Source: Guopingia tenuis
Lineage (GTDB): Bacteria > Bacillota > Clostridia > Christensenellales > Christensenellaceae
NCBI RefSeq assembly: GCF_014384805.1
Contig: NZ_JACRSS010000003.1
Span: forward strand, 62,001 to 126,000
Direction: 5' to 3'
Length of the DNA: 64,000 nt
Part shown: positions 44,512 through 53,587 of the stretch, one piece after another
Layout: each line of letters starts with the position of its first letter
Numbering within the stretch: the stretch's first letter is position 1
Program-made: the position numbers and the translations under genes
The notes under the pieces: generated by a model
What the model saw: the letters and a program-made list of their open reading frames with translations, nothing else
Databases searched by the model: none
What the model was told of the DNA's origin: nothing

Positions 44512-45318
44512 ATGTTTGATTACCACATTCATTCGGATATTTCCTTTGACGCCCATTCTCCCGCCCGGGAAATCGTCGCCTGCGCGGCGCAAAAGGGGCT
44601 CAAAGAGATCTGCTTCACGGAGCATATGGATATTGACCCTGCCGGAGGGCGGGAGGAAATCGGCCTGGATTTTGCGCGATATGACGCCGTTTACCAAAAC
44701 CTCATGGCGGAAGGCTGCCCCATCGCCGTAAAACAGGGCGTCGAGCTGGGCGCTTTTGGCGACCGTGCAGAGGAATTTGCCGCCATCGCCCGCGCTCATG
44801 ACTATGATTTTGTCATCTGCTCTCAGCATTTTGTAGGCACCCGGGACCCCTATTATCCGGAATTCTATGAGGGAAAAACCATGCATGAGGCATATCAGGA
44901 ATATCTGGAGGAGATCTGCAAAACCCTGCGGGTATTCAAGGAATACGACGTGGTGGGCCATATCGGCTATCCCAGCAAATACTACCGCGGCACAGAGCCC
45001 TGCAAATTCATCTACAGTGAATTCGCCGAGATTATCGACGAGATATTAAAACAGGCCATTGCCGACGGCAAAGGCATCGAGATCAACACCAGCAGCATCC
45101 CCAAAACCGACGACACGGTGGCCACCAGCGAGATGGTATCGCGGTATCTGGAGCTGGGCGGCGAGATTCTCACGGTGGGTTCAGATGCCCACTGGGCGGC
45201 GGACGCGGGGAACTATATCCCCCAAACCCTGAAAAAGCTGCAGGCTTTGGGGGCAAAATATGTCTGCACCTTCTCCAAGCGGCAGCCCATTTTTCATTCT
45301 CTTCCGGATTTGGTATGA
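44512..45318 (+). CDS. PHP-family histidinol-phosphatase-like protein
   Basis: 268 residues of the HisJ/PHP type. Metal ligands appear as DYHIHSD near the start, FTEHMD, SQHF, HIGYP and GSDAHWA near the end, the usual PHP order. It should hydrolyse histidinol phosphate in histidine synthesis, or another phosphoester; no other his gene is nearby. The ATG at 44512 has CAGGAG 9 nt upstream; an in-frame ATG 25 codons earlier overlaps the promoter. Confidence 0.85.
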   Translation: MFDYHIHSDISFDAHSPAREIVACAAQKGLKEICFTEHMDIDPAGGREEIGLDFARYDAVYQNLMAEGCPIAVKQGVELGAFGDRAEEFAAIARAHDYDFVICSQHFVGTRDPYYPEFYEGKTMHEAYQEYLEEICKTLRVFKEYDVVGHIGYPSKYYRGTEPCKFIYSEFAEIIDEILKQAIADGKGIEINTSSIPKTDDTVATSEMVSRYLELGGEILTVGSDAHWAADAGNYIPQTLKKLQALGAKYVCTFSKRQPIFHSLPDLV

Positions 45319-45407
45319 CCAGGCGGTTCGGCTGAATGCGCTGCCCGCAGGCATATATCAGATATCAAAATGATTCCCAAAAACGGGAAAAGAAAGGAAG
45401 GATGTAT

Positions 45408-45776
45408 ATGAAATCTTTAAAAAAATGCGCTCTTGTTTTGGTTGCCGTTCTTTTGCTCTGCATTTTAACGGCCTGCCCGGTTTCTTCCTATTCTGAGGTA
45501 AGCACTCCCACGACCTGGGAAGTATCGATGGATTCCTATAGCGGCACGCTGCGGCATAATTTTTCCATTGCTTCGGAAAATTCCCCTTCTTTGGAATACA
45601 AAATCACCTCGGACGACGGGCAGCTCCGCGTCTTAGTAGAGCAGGGGGAGCAGCAGCAAGAGCTCTCTGCCTCCGGGAATACGCTGGATCTCTCGTCTTT
45701 TGCATCCGGGGAAATCACTCTGGTCGTAGAAGCCCAGGATGTGAAGGCGGGGCATTGTTCCTTCGCGCTGCGCTGA
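45408..45776 (+). CDS. Small secreted lipoprotein of unknown function
   Basis: 122 residues. Signal peptide KSLKKCALVLVAVLLL leads to the lipobox ILTAC (Cys23). The mature part is mostly beta strand in character (SLEYKITSDDGQLRVLVEQG, ITLVVEAQDVKAGHCSFALR), like a small Ig-like or jelly-roll domain. I do not recognise a family. The ATG at 45408 is 6 nt after GGAAGG. It precedes a very strong hairpin and converges with the next gene. Confidence 0.7.
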   Translation: MKSLKKCALVLVAVLLLCILTACPVSSYSEVSTPTTWEVSMDSYSGTLRHNFSIASENSPSLEYKITSDDGQLRVLVEQGEQQQELSASGNTLDLSSFASGEITLVVEAQDVKAGHCSFALR

Positions 45777-45873
45777 TGGAACACGCTTTTAGCGGGCCGG
45801 CTTGCGTTTTTGTTTTCCAAAAAGTCCGCCCGTTCCCGGGAAAATAAACATATTTTGGAAATTGGCACGAATC

Positions 45874-45919
45874 AACAATAAGGCTTTGTCCCTGTCTTAT
45901 GGGACAAAGCCTTATTGTT
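45874..45919. terminator. 19-bp perfect hairpin, bidirectional terminator
   Basis: AACAATAAGGCTTTGTCCC (45874-45892) pairs exactly with 45901-45919, loop TGTCTTAT. It separates convergent genes. Confidence 0.88.
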
Positions 45920-45943
45920 TAGCTCCACCTGCATTATCCTTTT

Positions 45944-47872
45944 CTATCCAATGGGAACCCGCGCAAGCTTTCCCGCTTCCGTCACGCGGTAAAGGCTCCA
46001 TGCCTGGATCTCCTCTGGATTTTCAAAGGCATTCGCGTAATTTTCCCGGATATATTCCGTTCCGGAAAGCGCAATCATGGCATATTCATAATCCCCCCGC
46101 AGTCCCTCCTGAAGCTCCTGCGCGTTGGCTCCGGCAAAGGGTTTCCCCGCAACATCCCGCACATCAAAGTTCCCCAGCTGGTGCGTCACATGATGGGGGC
46201 GCAGCCGGTAATGCATAATCCAATAGGTCTTCTTAAACTCTGCATCCTCGGGATCCAGCAGTAGAAGGATGTCCGCCTTTTCCTCCGGAATCGCCGCCAA
46301 CGCCTTTTTTTCAAAGGAAATATAGGGTTCCTGCTGGGCATAGATCGTGTCTACCTGCTGCCGGGGAATATATTCTATTAAAGCGTTGACCGGAGCGAAC
46401 AGCAGAATGGCAGCGGCCGCCGCCGCCATCGCTCTCCCGCCTGTTTTCTGTTCTCCAACCAGCCGCATCAGGCGGGCAAACTGTATATACAGCAGAAACA
46501 GAATAATGACCTTCATGTATCTTTCGATATTCGAAAGCCCCACCGCCTCCTCCACGGTGAATTTGAACATATACATAATGCACATCCCGGCTGCATACAG
46601 CACATATGTCGTGATGCAGAGGATATCCAGGGTTTTTCGGATTATTTTTTCCCGAGGATACTGCCTATCCTCCTGATGCGCCAGACAAGTCTTCCCCAAA
46701 AGTAATATCGCCGAAAACAAGAGAAAGCTCACCGAAATTCCCGTATCCCCCAGGGAATACTTTGACCTCCCCAGCCAGTTGGAAAACGCCAAAGCGGTTT
46801 CCCGGCGGTAAGTATCTGCCGGATTGCTCTCAAACAGCACTCGAAACAGGCCGGAAAGGCTCACCTCTCCGTCAAACTGCAGGGGAGCGTTTTGGACAGA
46901 CAGATAAATCTCCCAGCTCCCCTTTGCCAGCAGGATTGCTCCAATGGCCAGGGCCGCATACACCAAAAGCCGCTTGGGAGGTGTTTCCGTCCGTTCCCCG
47001 GCTTTTCCCCGGCGGTATTCCATCCACAGGCCGGCAAGATAGGCGGCCGCAGCCGTAAGCGCAAACAGAAGCCCTGTCTGCTTGGTGAGCACCAGTATAA
47101 ACAGGGCGCTGGCCAGCGTGGATATTTGCAGCCAGCCTCTTTTTTTCTCTATAGCGAAAGGATACACCATACAGAATCCAGCCAGCAGCGCCAGAAAAGC
47201 GTCGATGGTCAAAATATTATAATAATTTGCATAGCCTGCCAGCGGTATCAAGGCCGCTCCCAAGGCACAAAAAAGAATCCCCGAAATATTTTTCCACCGA
47301 AGGCGCCCAAAGCAAGGGGCCAGCAATGCAGCGCAGGCCATGTGATATGAGGAATACATCAGCCATTCGCAGAAATCCGTTTTATAGAGCATCTGCCGCA
47401 GGATCTGCATAAAGTATTGGAAGGTGGACATCGCCGGAGGATAGGAGGGAAACAGCGTGTGAAATCCCGAAGATGCGTTAAACGCATCGCTCATGGTCAT
47501 GACCTTTACCGTATCTCCCCAATGAGAAAATTCGTCCCACCAGTGCGGCGTCATGCCCTTATTGGAGAAAATCGCCAAAAGGAACATCAGCGCAAAAAAG
47601 CAGAATCCGGGCGTAAAAATACGTTTCAGGAAAGGGAAAAAATCCCGCCGGCGGATCACCTGGTATCCCGCCAAAAGATAGGCCGCGGCCGCCAGCGCCA
47701 AAACCGTATACAGCCCGCTTTTCAGCGCACCGAAAATCCCCAGAAAATAGAAAACCGCCATAATTCCAAAAATCGTGAGAGGAAGGGCCTCTTCATAGCG
47801 GTGATCCGCATAGGCGGCGGCGAGGACACTGCCCGAGGACAAAATCAAAAATAAAAGAATACCAAATACCAT
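45944..47872 (-). CDS. Large multi-pass membrane protein, probable GT-C-type glycosyltransferase
   Basis: 642 residues with about 12 membrane helices and a soluble C-terminal part (about 530-642). In the first outer loop the motif HWWDEFSHWG has the acidic pair typical of GT-C enzymes that use lipid-linked sugars. The C-terminal part has the PEEKADILLLLDPEDAEF and YEYAMIALSG strands. The substrate is unknown. The ATG at 47872 has AGGGGG close upstream; an alternative TTG at 47908 would add 12 residues but lacks an RBS. Confidence 0.6.
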   Translation of the reverse strand: MVFGILLFLILSSGSVLAAAYADHRYEEALPLTIFGIMAVFYFLGIFGALKSGLYTVLALAAAAYLLAGYQVIRRRDFFPFLKRIFTPGFCFFALMFLLAIFSNKGMTPHWWDEFSHWGDTVKVMTMSDAFNASSGFHTLFPSYPPAMSTFQYFMQILRQMLYKTDFCEWLMYSSYHMACAALLAPCFGRLRWKNISGILFCALGAALIPLAGYANYYNILTIDAFLALLAGFCMVYPFAIEKKRGWLQISTLASALFILVLTKQTGLLFALTAAAAYLAGLWMEYRRGKAGERTETPPKRLLVYAALAIGAILLAKGSWEIYLSVQNAPLQFDGEVSLSGLFRVLFESNPADTYRRETALAFSNWLGRSKYSLGDTGISVSFLLFSAILLLGKTCLAHQEDRQYPREKIIRKTLDILCITTYVLYAAGMCIMYMFKFTVEEAVGLSNIERYMKVIILFLLYIQFARLMRLVGEQKTGGRAMAAAAAAILLFAPVNALIEYIPRQQVDTIYAQQEPYISFEKKALAAIPEEKADILLLLDPEDAEFKKTYWIMHYRLRPHHVTHQLGNFDVRDVAGKPFAGANAQELQEGLRGDYEYAMIALSGTEYIRENYANAFENPEEIQAWSLYRVTEAGKLARVPIG

Positions 47873-48025
47873 AAATCCCCCTGCATAAAAGTGCCACATA
47901 AACGACAATTAACATCATATAAATTTATATTTACGATATTTAACGACAAAATTCTATCGCATATTCCTCCATTTGTAAAGTATCCCCGCCTTTTTTGAGT
48001 AAAAGGGATAGATTCTTGCATAAAA

Positions 48026-48053
48026 AAAGAGACTGGCTTCTGCCAGTCTCTTT
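48026..48053 (-). terminator. Terminator of the SANT/Myb gene
   Basis: AAAGAGACTGGC / GCCAGTCTCTTT with a 4-nt loop, followed on the minus strand by TTTTTATG. Confidence 0.88.
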
Positions 48054-48065
48054 GGGGGAGACGGT

Positions 48066-48959
48066 TTAATGGGCGCCGCTGTCCTGCGGCCCAATACACC
48101 GGGTAATGGCCGTCACATAATCCGAAAGGCCGGAGATCTTCTCCATGCCCGCCAACGTAACAAAGCCCCGATTCAGCGATTCCAGGGTCGAAAGCCTGCG
48201 TTCCAGCTCGCTTCCCAGCGCCGCCTGCTTCGCCAGTTCCTCTGCCAGCTGTTTCTTGGATTGATGCAGCTGTTCCAGCTCCCTCTCCAGCCGGGCGTTC
48301 TCTGAGCGCAGGCGCGAAAGCTCCCGAGGGGTTTCCGTATCGCTCTCCGCCATGTTTCCGGATGCCCGACAAAAAATTTCATAAAGGCTGGAAACGATGG
48401 CCTCCCCATCCTTTCCCAGCTTGGATAAGCTGGCGATCAGCTCCATGGCCATTTCGCCCATATCCCGGTTTTTCCGGCTGACGCGGCGGCGCTTTTCCGT
48501 GAAAGGATTGATATACTTTTCCCCGGCCGCGCGCATTTCCTCCATGACGTTTTTGACATAATCCGGATTGTTGCGCAGCATACTGCGGTATTTATTCTGA
48601 TAGCGCAACATATTTTTCTTATCTCCCTCGCCCATAGCCATGGCGATGCTGCGCACCGATTTTCCCTCGGCCTGTTCCCGGAGCATGGTTTTGATGAGCT
48701 CATGAACTTCCTCTTCCTGAAAAGGGACAAAGCTCGTCTTTCCCAGGTCGTCGTTTTCCTTCAGCTTCAAATAATAATAATTGCGGATGCTGTTGGGCTT
48801 GCGGCCAGTGAGCATGGCGACCTTGTCAAACACGCTTTTGATGGGCCGCCCATCTCTTCCCGCCGCCCGTGCCTCGTTAAACAGTGTATCCGTCTCTTCA
48901 TAGCTCCATCCGCTCCGGGGATGGGGATTTTCCTGCCTTGTATTTTCCGCCGTCTTCAT
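48066..48959 (-). CDS. SANT/Myb-like DNA-binding protein with coiled coil (RsfA-like)
   Basis: 297 residues. Residues about 15-70 (GWSYEETDTLFNEARAAGRD...GRKPNSIRNYYYLKLKE) form a Myb/SANT-like helix-turn-helix like that of the RsfA sporulation regulators. A second helical region (75-150) contains KNMLRYQNKYRSMLRNNPDYV. Residues about 210-262 are a heptad-rich coiled coil (LSRLRSENARLERELEQLHQ). It is probably a DNA-binding dimer, possibly active in sporulation; both are inference. The ATG at 48959 has AGGAAGG 9 nt upstream. Confidence 0.65.
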   Translation of the reverse strand: MKTAENTRQENPHPRSGWSYEETDTLFNEARAAGRDGRPIKSVFDKVAMLTGRKPNSIRNYYYLKLKENDDLGKTSFVPFQEEEVHELIKTMLREQAEGKSVRSIAMAMGEGDKKNMLRYQNKYRSMLRNNPDYVKNVMEEMRAAGEKYINPFTEKRRRVSRKNRDMGEMAMELIASLSKLGKDGEAIVSSLYEIFCRASGNMAESDTETPRELSRLRSENARLERELEQLHQSKKQLAEELAKQAALGSELERRLSTLESLNRGFVTLAGMEKISGLSDYVTAITRCIGPQDSGAH

Positions 48960-49257
48960 GCTTGCATCCTTCCTTTCAAAAATACTGCCTGCGGGCACAA
49001 ATCTGCCCTTTGTTTCGTAACCATAGTATGGACAGGCATGAAAAAAATTATTCCTCTTCTGGATTTTCCTTCCAACATTTGCTTTTGAAAAATGGGGCAA
49101 ACAAAGAAAAAGCAGAGGGGTTCTGCTTTTGTGCCGGGGTGCTGTTCTCAAATTATTTTATGCGCTTTTCCCGCCGATAGAACATTTTCTTCCCTTTTTT
49201 CCCGTACTTTCGCGGCAGCGGTTCTCATATACATTAGGGAATGGAGGCTATCTGTCT

Positions 49258-50262
49258 ATGAATCAACAACTCACCATTTTAAATATACTTTGCGATATCC
49301 ATGGCCTTTTGGAGATCAACGGCAGCCCGGCCGGAGAAACCGCCGGCGGCTCTCTCCAGCTGTTTGTCCCGGAAGGGCGGTTTTTCCTCTCCTTTACGCC
49401 GCTCCACAGCGCGCCCCATCGGATCTATCTTCCCTTTTCCCGCATCCTGTCCCTGGATGAAGATCCGCCGTCCATTACGGGAAATGACGGCGCGGTTATT
49501 CTCCAGCTTCTTCCGGAAAATGTGATCCAGGCGCGGCTGTTTCCTCCCTATGTGCCTCTGGACCCTCCCATCGTTCCCCATATCGTCCGTTCCCATGCTT
49601 TCAACACCGGGGGCCGGGGTTACCGGGCCGCCGTCTATTTTGACCGCATTTTTAATTTTTCCCTGGAGGATTCGTCCGGCAGGGCCCTGTTCGCCTATGG
49701 TTTTCCGGAAAAAATCTCCTCGCCCCAGATAGCCGCCCGACGTATTGGAGAAGATGCTTATGTATTGGTGCAGGTGCAGGGAAAGGAAAAGCACCTGCTC
49801 TGCGTCCGTGTCGATCCGCCGGGGTTTGTCTTTGATATTGCCTGCACTTCGTATATGATTTCCGACGGGGTCCTGCATGTGTATGCGGATGTGGGCGAAC
49901 CTTATGGCCATATGCTGGATCAGCAATACAGCCAGAAGCCCGAGGGCCTCACCAAAACCGCCGAATCCCTGGTTCCCCAGGGCGATCCCCAGGCCGAGAG
50001 CCATGAAAACACGCTCCTGTCCTTCGCCCTGGCCATCGAATATGGAGCCGGAGAACTGGCGCTTTCGCATCTGGCTCCCTCCTTCCGTGGCGAAGTGGCC
50101 TTTTCCGACTTACAGGAATTTTTCGGCGAATTCTCCGGCATCGACCGGGAAAACTGCACGGCGGACACCGTCGCCTTTCATTATGCCGTCGCCGAAAATG
50201 TGTTTGTGACGCGGATCTTCCATATCGAATGGAGCGGCGGAAAAATCAGCAATATTTCCTGA
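49258..50262 (+). CDS. Conserved-looking protein of unknown function
   Basis: 334 residues with no signal peptide or membrane helix. It begins MNQQLTILNILCDIHGLLEI and is rich in beta strand, with repeated aromatic/proline turns (RIYLPFSRILSLDEDPPSIT, FNFSLEDSSGRALFAYGFPE). It has the feel of a DUF-type cytosolic or spore-related beta-sandwich protein, but I cannot name a family. GGAGG lies 10 nt before the ATG. The next gene is the YugP-like protease, 84 bp downstream on the same strand. Confidence 0.6.
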   Translation: MNQQLTILNILCDIHGLLEINGSPAGETAGGSLQLFVPEGRFFLSFTPLHSAPHRIYLPFSRILSLDEDPPSITGNDGAVILQLLPENVIQARLFPPYVPLDPPIVPHIVRSHAFNTGGRGYRAAVYFDRIFNFSLEDSSGRALFAYGFPEKISSPQIAARRIGEDAYVLVQVQGKEKHLLCVRVDPPGFVFDIACTSYMISDGVLHVYADVGEPYGHMLDQQYSQKPEGLTKTAESLVPQGDPQAESHENTLLSFALAIEYGAGELALSHLAPSFRGEVAFSDLQEFFGEFSGIDRENCTADTVAFHYAVAENVFVTRIFHIEWSGGKISNIS

Positions 50263-50346
50263 TCCGCAAATAATAGAAAGCTCCTCCCGCTTTGTATGCT
50301 TTCCGGCTTTTCCGGCAAACTAACAAAAAACGGAGGGTTTTCTGTC

Positions 50347-51042
50347 ATGTATTTTTTTGGTTTGTTTTGGGACCCGACGCTGCTGCTTCTGCTTCCCGCC
50401 CTGGCATTCGCCGTCTATGCCCAAATCCGCGTATCTTCGGCATTCCAGACATATTCTGCCGTCGCGTCCGCCCGCGGCATCCCGGCCCAGGAGGCCGCAT
50501 CCGTCATTCTTCGGCGCCATGGCGCGGCAGATGTTTCCATTCAAAGCGGCGGCAGCAATTTCAGCGATCACTATAACCCGCTGAAAAATACCATACGCCT
50601 TTCTCCGGTGGTGTATGGTTCATCTTCGATCGCAGCCGTGGCCATCGCTGCCCACGAATCCGGCCATGCCCTTCAGCATTCCCAGGGCTATCTTCCCCTG
50701 AAGCTGCGCAGCGCCATTCTCCCCGTTGTCAATTTGGCGTCCAGCCTCGCCTTTCCTCTTCTCCTGTTTGGCCTTTTGCTGGGCGTCCCCTCCCTGGCCT
50801 ATGGCGCAGCCATTGCCTTCGGCGCAGTCTTTGTCTTTCAGCTGGTGACGCTGCCGGTGGAATTCAATGCCAGCCGCCGGGCCATTCAGGCTTTGGAGGA
50901 AGAAGGCATCCTCCTTCCGCCGGAGCTGGCGCAGGCAAAAAAGGTTCTCTCTGCCGCTGCTCTTACCTATGTCGCCGCTACGCTCACTGCCTTTCTCCAT
51001 TTTCTCCGTCTGTTTCTGCTGGCCCGCCGCCGAAATAACTGA
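50347..51042 (+). CDS. Zinc metallopeptidase, YugP family
   Basis: 231 residues. N-terminal helix, then the NPLKNTIRLSPVVY segment, the HESGH zinc motif (103-107), and three further membrane helices (about 125-230). FNASRRAIQALEE after the motif supplies the third-ligand region of the family. It should be a membrane-embedded protease with an unknown target. The ATG at 50347 is 9 nt after GGAGGG; a longer in-frame start overlaps upstream sequence without an RBS. Confidence 0.88.
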   Translation: MYFFGLFWDPTLLLLLPALAFAVYAQIRVSSAFQTYSAVASARGIPAQEAASVILRRHGAADVSIQSGGSNFSDHYNPLKNTIRLSPVVYGSSSIAAVAIAAHESGHALQHSQGYLPLKLRSAILPVVNLASSLAFPLLLFGLLLGVPSLAYGAAIAFGAVFVFQLVTLPVEFNASRRAIQALEEEGILLPPELAQAKKVLSAAALTYVAATLTAFLHFLRLFLLARRRNN

Positions 51043-51345
51043 TCTCCATTCCATTCCCTGTATGGATGTATACAGCGGCTCTCAGACAAGGATAACCCTC
51101 GATCCTTCCGGCAATGGCCTTATAGTAAAAACATCCTGATTTGGTTCCTCATATGCGGTCACACAAATTCTCCGCTTTGGTCTTGTTTTATGAAACTCTC
51201 CGCAGTCGTTTAAAAAACAATCCGGCTTCTCTCTTGCGCCATCCGGCAAAACATTGACGTTAAAAAAATTTCTGCCGCTACCATCGGATGCTTGAAAAAC
51301 TCGAAACGACATTTCCCCATGAACAGCCGGCCTTTTAAATATACG
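51043..51345. other. Intergenic stretch without a recognised gene
   Basis: No credible gene, promoter or structured motif was seen. The convergent neighbours may use the hairpin at 51348-51381. Confidence 0.3.
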
Positions 51346-51347
51346 AA

Positions 51348-51381
51348 AAAGCCTCCCGCGCAGCACAGCGCAGAAGGCTTT
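51348..51381 (-). terminator. Terminator of the ApbE module
   Basis: On the minus strand AAAGCCTTCTGCGC pairs with GCGCGGGAGGCTTT (two G-U pairs), followed by TTCG. Confidence 0.7.
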
Positions 51382-51445
51382 GAAAGGGCGGGATTATTCC
51401 CGCAAAAATACCCTGACGGACAGAAGCCTGAGCGGCGCCAAAAAT

Positions 51446-51985
51446 TCAAACTCCGCTCTTTTTCGCCTGCCCCAGCATGCGTTCCCGGGGAACCCGCCGC
51501 AGCACCATATTTCCCAGAAGCCCCACCAGCATTCCAAAACCCACGCCAAAGATCGCCAGCGCCGGGAGATAATAGAAAAAAGCCGGGGTGTTGGAGATCG
51601 CGGCCATGACCCCTACCTGCCCCAGGTTGGACAGAGCCCCTCCCAGGGCGCTGATGCCGGCCAGGGAAAATATCCGGCGGCAAAACCGCCAGAGCAGCCA
51701 CATCCCCGCCACGCTGAGCAGGCTGCCCGCCAGGGAAAACCAGAGGGTCGTCACCGTGCCCGTGGCCAGAAACACAGCCAGCGCCTTTAAGAGAGAGACG
51801 GCCAGCGCCGCGCCGCCGCCCAGATAGGGCAGAGCCAGAACCACCGCCAGATTCGCCAGCCCGGGCTTCAGGCCGGGGACGGCAAAGTTCAGCATGCCGG
51901 TGATGCTGTTTTCCAAAATGGAAAGGACGATAGCCAGGCTCCCCAGCAGCCCGAAAATGGCAGCCCGCCGAGCCGGAGACGGCAT
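51446..51985 (-). CDS. Gx transporter family membrane protein (Hpre_diP_synt_I)
   Basis: 179 residues, five membrane helices. ENSITGMLNFAVPGLKPGLAN and LPYLGGGAALAVSLLKAL are the conserved blocks of the family once labelled heptaprenyl diphosphate synthase component I, now Gx transporter. It is ECF-S-like in topology. The ATG at 51985 begins 1 bp after the NusG-II stop codon, so translation is coupled. With ApbE and NusG-II it forms a module often seen near flavin-based electron-transport genes. Confidence 0.82.
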   Translation of the reverse strand: MPSPARRAAIFGLLGSLAIVLSILENSITGMLNFAVPGLKPGLANLAVVLALPYLGGGAALAVSLLKALAVFLATGTVTTLWFSLAGSLLSVAGMWLLWRFCRRIFSLAGISALGGALSNLGQVGVMAAISNTPAFFYYLPALAIFGVGFGMLVGLLGNMVLRRVPRERMLGQAKKSGV

Positions 51986-51986
51986 T

Positions 51987-52340
51987 TTATCCCGCAATGC
52001 TGTCCACCCCGCTTTCCCTTCGCTCCACCACAACAATCGTCTCATTGGGCGCGCAGGCCAGTTGGCCCGGGCCGGATAACCGCCCCATTTTCACGCAGTC
52101 CTGTCCTGGGCAGTCGGAATGGGCATAGAACACCTCGCCGCTCTGGATTTTGATCACATTATGAAAATCCCCCGCAAGAGATATTTCCTCATCCTGGGCC
52201 AGAGGGCCCTGATAGACGATCTCTCCCCTCTGCCGGACGGTAACCATGGCCTCTCCGTCTCCGCCCCCCAAAAAAAGCAGGGCCAGCACTGCCGCCGCTA
52301 TGAGTCCCAATCCCAGGAAGATATCCGCTTTTTTGATCAT
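51987..52340 (-). CDS. NusG domain II-containing protein, membrane-anchored
   Basis: 117 residues. One N-terminal helix (about 8-25) anchors an outer domain. HSDCPGQDCVKMGRLSGPGQ and CAPNETIVVV are the typical NusG_II signature, with conserved cysteines. It is not a transcription factor despite the domain name. Overlaps the apbE stop by 4 bp and is coupled to both neighbours. Confidence 0.88.
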   Translation of the reverse strand: MIKKADIFLGLGLIAAAVLALLFLGGGDGEAMVTVRQRGEIVYQGPLAQDEEISLAGDFHNVIKIQSGEVFYAHSDCPGQDCVKMGRLSGPGQLACAPNETIVVVERRESGVDSIAG

Positions 52341-53353
52341 AACGTATAGGGCTTTCCTTTCGTCAGCTGAAGCGCATATTTCTCCACAAATCCATCGCTT
52401 GCCAGGATCGTGTTGTCCTTCCGGATGAGGATGGCGTCCACACCCTCCATTTCACGGACAAGCGCCATCCCCTTTTCGCTTCCCAGGACGAAAACCGCCG
52501 TGGAAAGGGCGTCGGCAAGGGTGGCGTCGTCCGCCACGATGCAGGCCGAAAGCAGGTCGCTCTCCGCCGGCCAGCCAGTCTCCGCATCCAGGATATGGTG
52601 ATAGGTCTCGCCGTTTTCCGTGAAGTTCCGTTCATACGCCCCGGAAACCACCACGGCCTTATCCCGGACGGCGATCGAGCCGTATACGTCGTTGGCCGAG
52701 CCCTCCGGGTCCCGCATGCCCACCCGATACAGCGTCCCGTCCGGCTGGGTTCCCAGAACATAGACATTCCCGCCCAGGTTGAGAATTCCGCTCTCGGCTC
52801 CCTGGGCACGGTAATAGGCCGCCAGTGCGTCCGCCGCGGCGCCCTTGGCAATGCCGCCCAGGTCCAGAAACTGTCCCGGCGCAATTTTTACCCGGCAGCC
52901 GGCTGCATCCAGCTCGATCTGCCGGTAATCAATATAGGCAAGGCCATTTTCAATCACCTGCGCCGAAGGCACTTTGGGGTCTTCCACGAAATTCCACTCT
53001 TTGGAGAGGACGCCGATGGTCGGGTCAAAGGCGCCGCCCGTCCGCTCCGCCATCTCCCGGGCCTTAGCCACAAGGTCAAAGGTTTCCCGGCTCACCTCCA
53101 CAAATTCCCCGGCATGGGCGTTGATCCGGGAAATTTCGCTGTCCGTCCTGCGCCAGGAATACCGGGCATCCATGGCGAAAAGCATCTGTTCCCCCTCCGC
53201 CAGCCATTCCTCCGGACCGGCGACCGTCTGGGAACAGACCGTGCCCATGGCAAAGCATTGGGATGTTTCGGTCTGCGGGCCGCATCCGGCTGTTATAAGC
53301 AGCCCCAGAACAAGAACTGCCGCAAGATACATAATCCGCCGTCTCATATTCAC
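52337..53353 (-). CDS. apbE: FAD:protein FMN transferase, lipoprotein
   Basis: 338 residues. Transfers FMN from FAD to Thr/Ser of target flavoproteins outside the membrane. Lipobox LLITAGC (Cys24). Family blocks are TGGAFDPTIGVLSKEWNF, DLGGIAKGAAAD, NLGGNVYVLG and HHILDAETGWPAESD. The likely start is GTG at 53353 or ATG at 53347; neither has a good RBS, and the GTG overlaps the stop of a 28-codon ORF, so initiation may depend on its translation. No flavin-acceptor protein is encoded here. Confidence 0.92.
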   Translation of the reverse strand: MNMRRRIMYLAAVLVLGLLITAGCGPQTETSQCFAMGTVCSQTVAGPEEWLAEGEQMLFAMDARYSWRRTDSEISRINAHAGEFVEVSRETFDLVAKAREMAERTGGAFDPTIGVLSKEWNFVEDPKVPSAQVIENGLAYIDYRQIELDAAGCRVKIAPGQFLDLGGIAKGAAADALAAYYRAQGAESGILNLGGNVYVLGTQPDGTLYRVGMRDPEGSANDVYGSIAVRDKAVVVSGAYERNFTENGETYHHILDAETGWPAESDLLSACIVADDATLADALSTAVFVLGSEKGMALVREMEGVDAILIRKDNTILASDGFVEKYALQLTKGKPYTL

Positions 53354-53436
53354 TTAAAGGATATCACCAGCAGCCATACCGCCGCTGCCACAAAGGGCAG
53401 CGCGAACAGCAGCCGGATCTGCCAATCTTTCATCAT
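53350..53436 (-). CDS. Candidate 28-aa single-helix peptide coupled to apbE
   Basis: M-M-K-D-W-Q-I-R, then one hydrophobic helix LLFALPFVAAAVWLLVIS, then F-K-stop. AGGTGA lies 5 nt before the first ATG. Its TGA overlaps the GTG start of apbE (GTGA). It could be a small membrane peptide of the module or only a coupling device for apbE. Confidence 0.5.
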   Translation of the reverse strand: MMKDWQIRLLFALPFVAAAVWLLVISFK

Positions 53437-53491
53437 TTTCACCTCACGCTTTCAGTATACCGTTTTTTTCGCCGTTTGCATAGCATTTCCG

Positions 53492-53520
53492 TTGCACGGC
53501 CGGGCGGGTTGTGTTATCAT
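53492..53520 (+). promoter_or_regulatory. argS promoter
   Basis: TTGCAC (53492-53497), 17-bp spacer, TATCAT (53515-53520). No T-box was found in the 65-nt leader. Confidence 0.55.
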
Positions 53521-53587
53521 AAAAGTTACGAAAACGCATGATTTCGCCGGAAAACCGGCGCGAAAAATTTTGGGATGGTGTGAATTC

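Noticed and set aside
52595..53587. Long in-frame extension upstream of argS
   Set aside because: It runs antisense through apbE and lacks the ArgRS N-terminal domain; the conserved start is at 53588.
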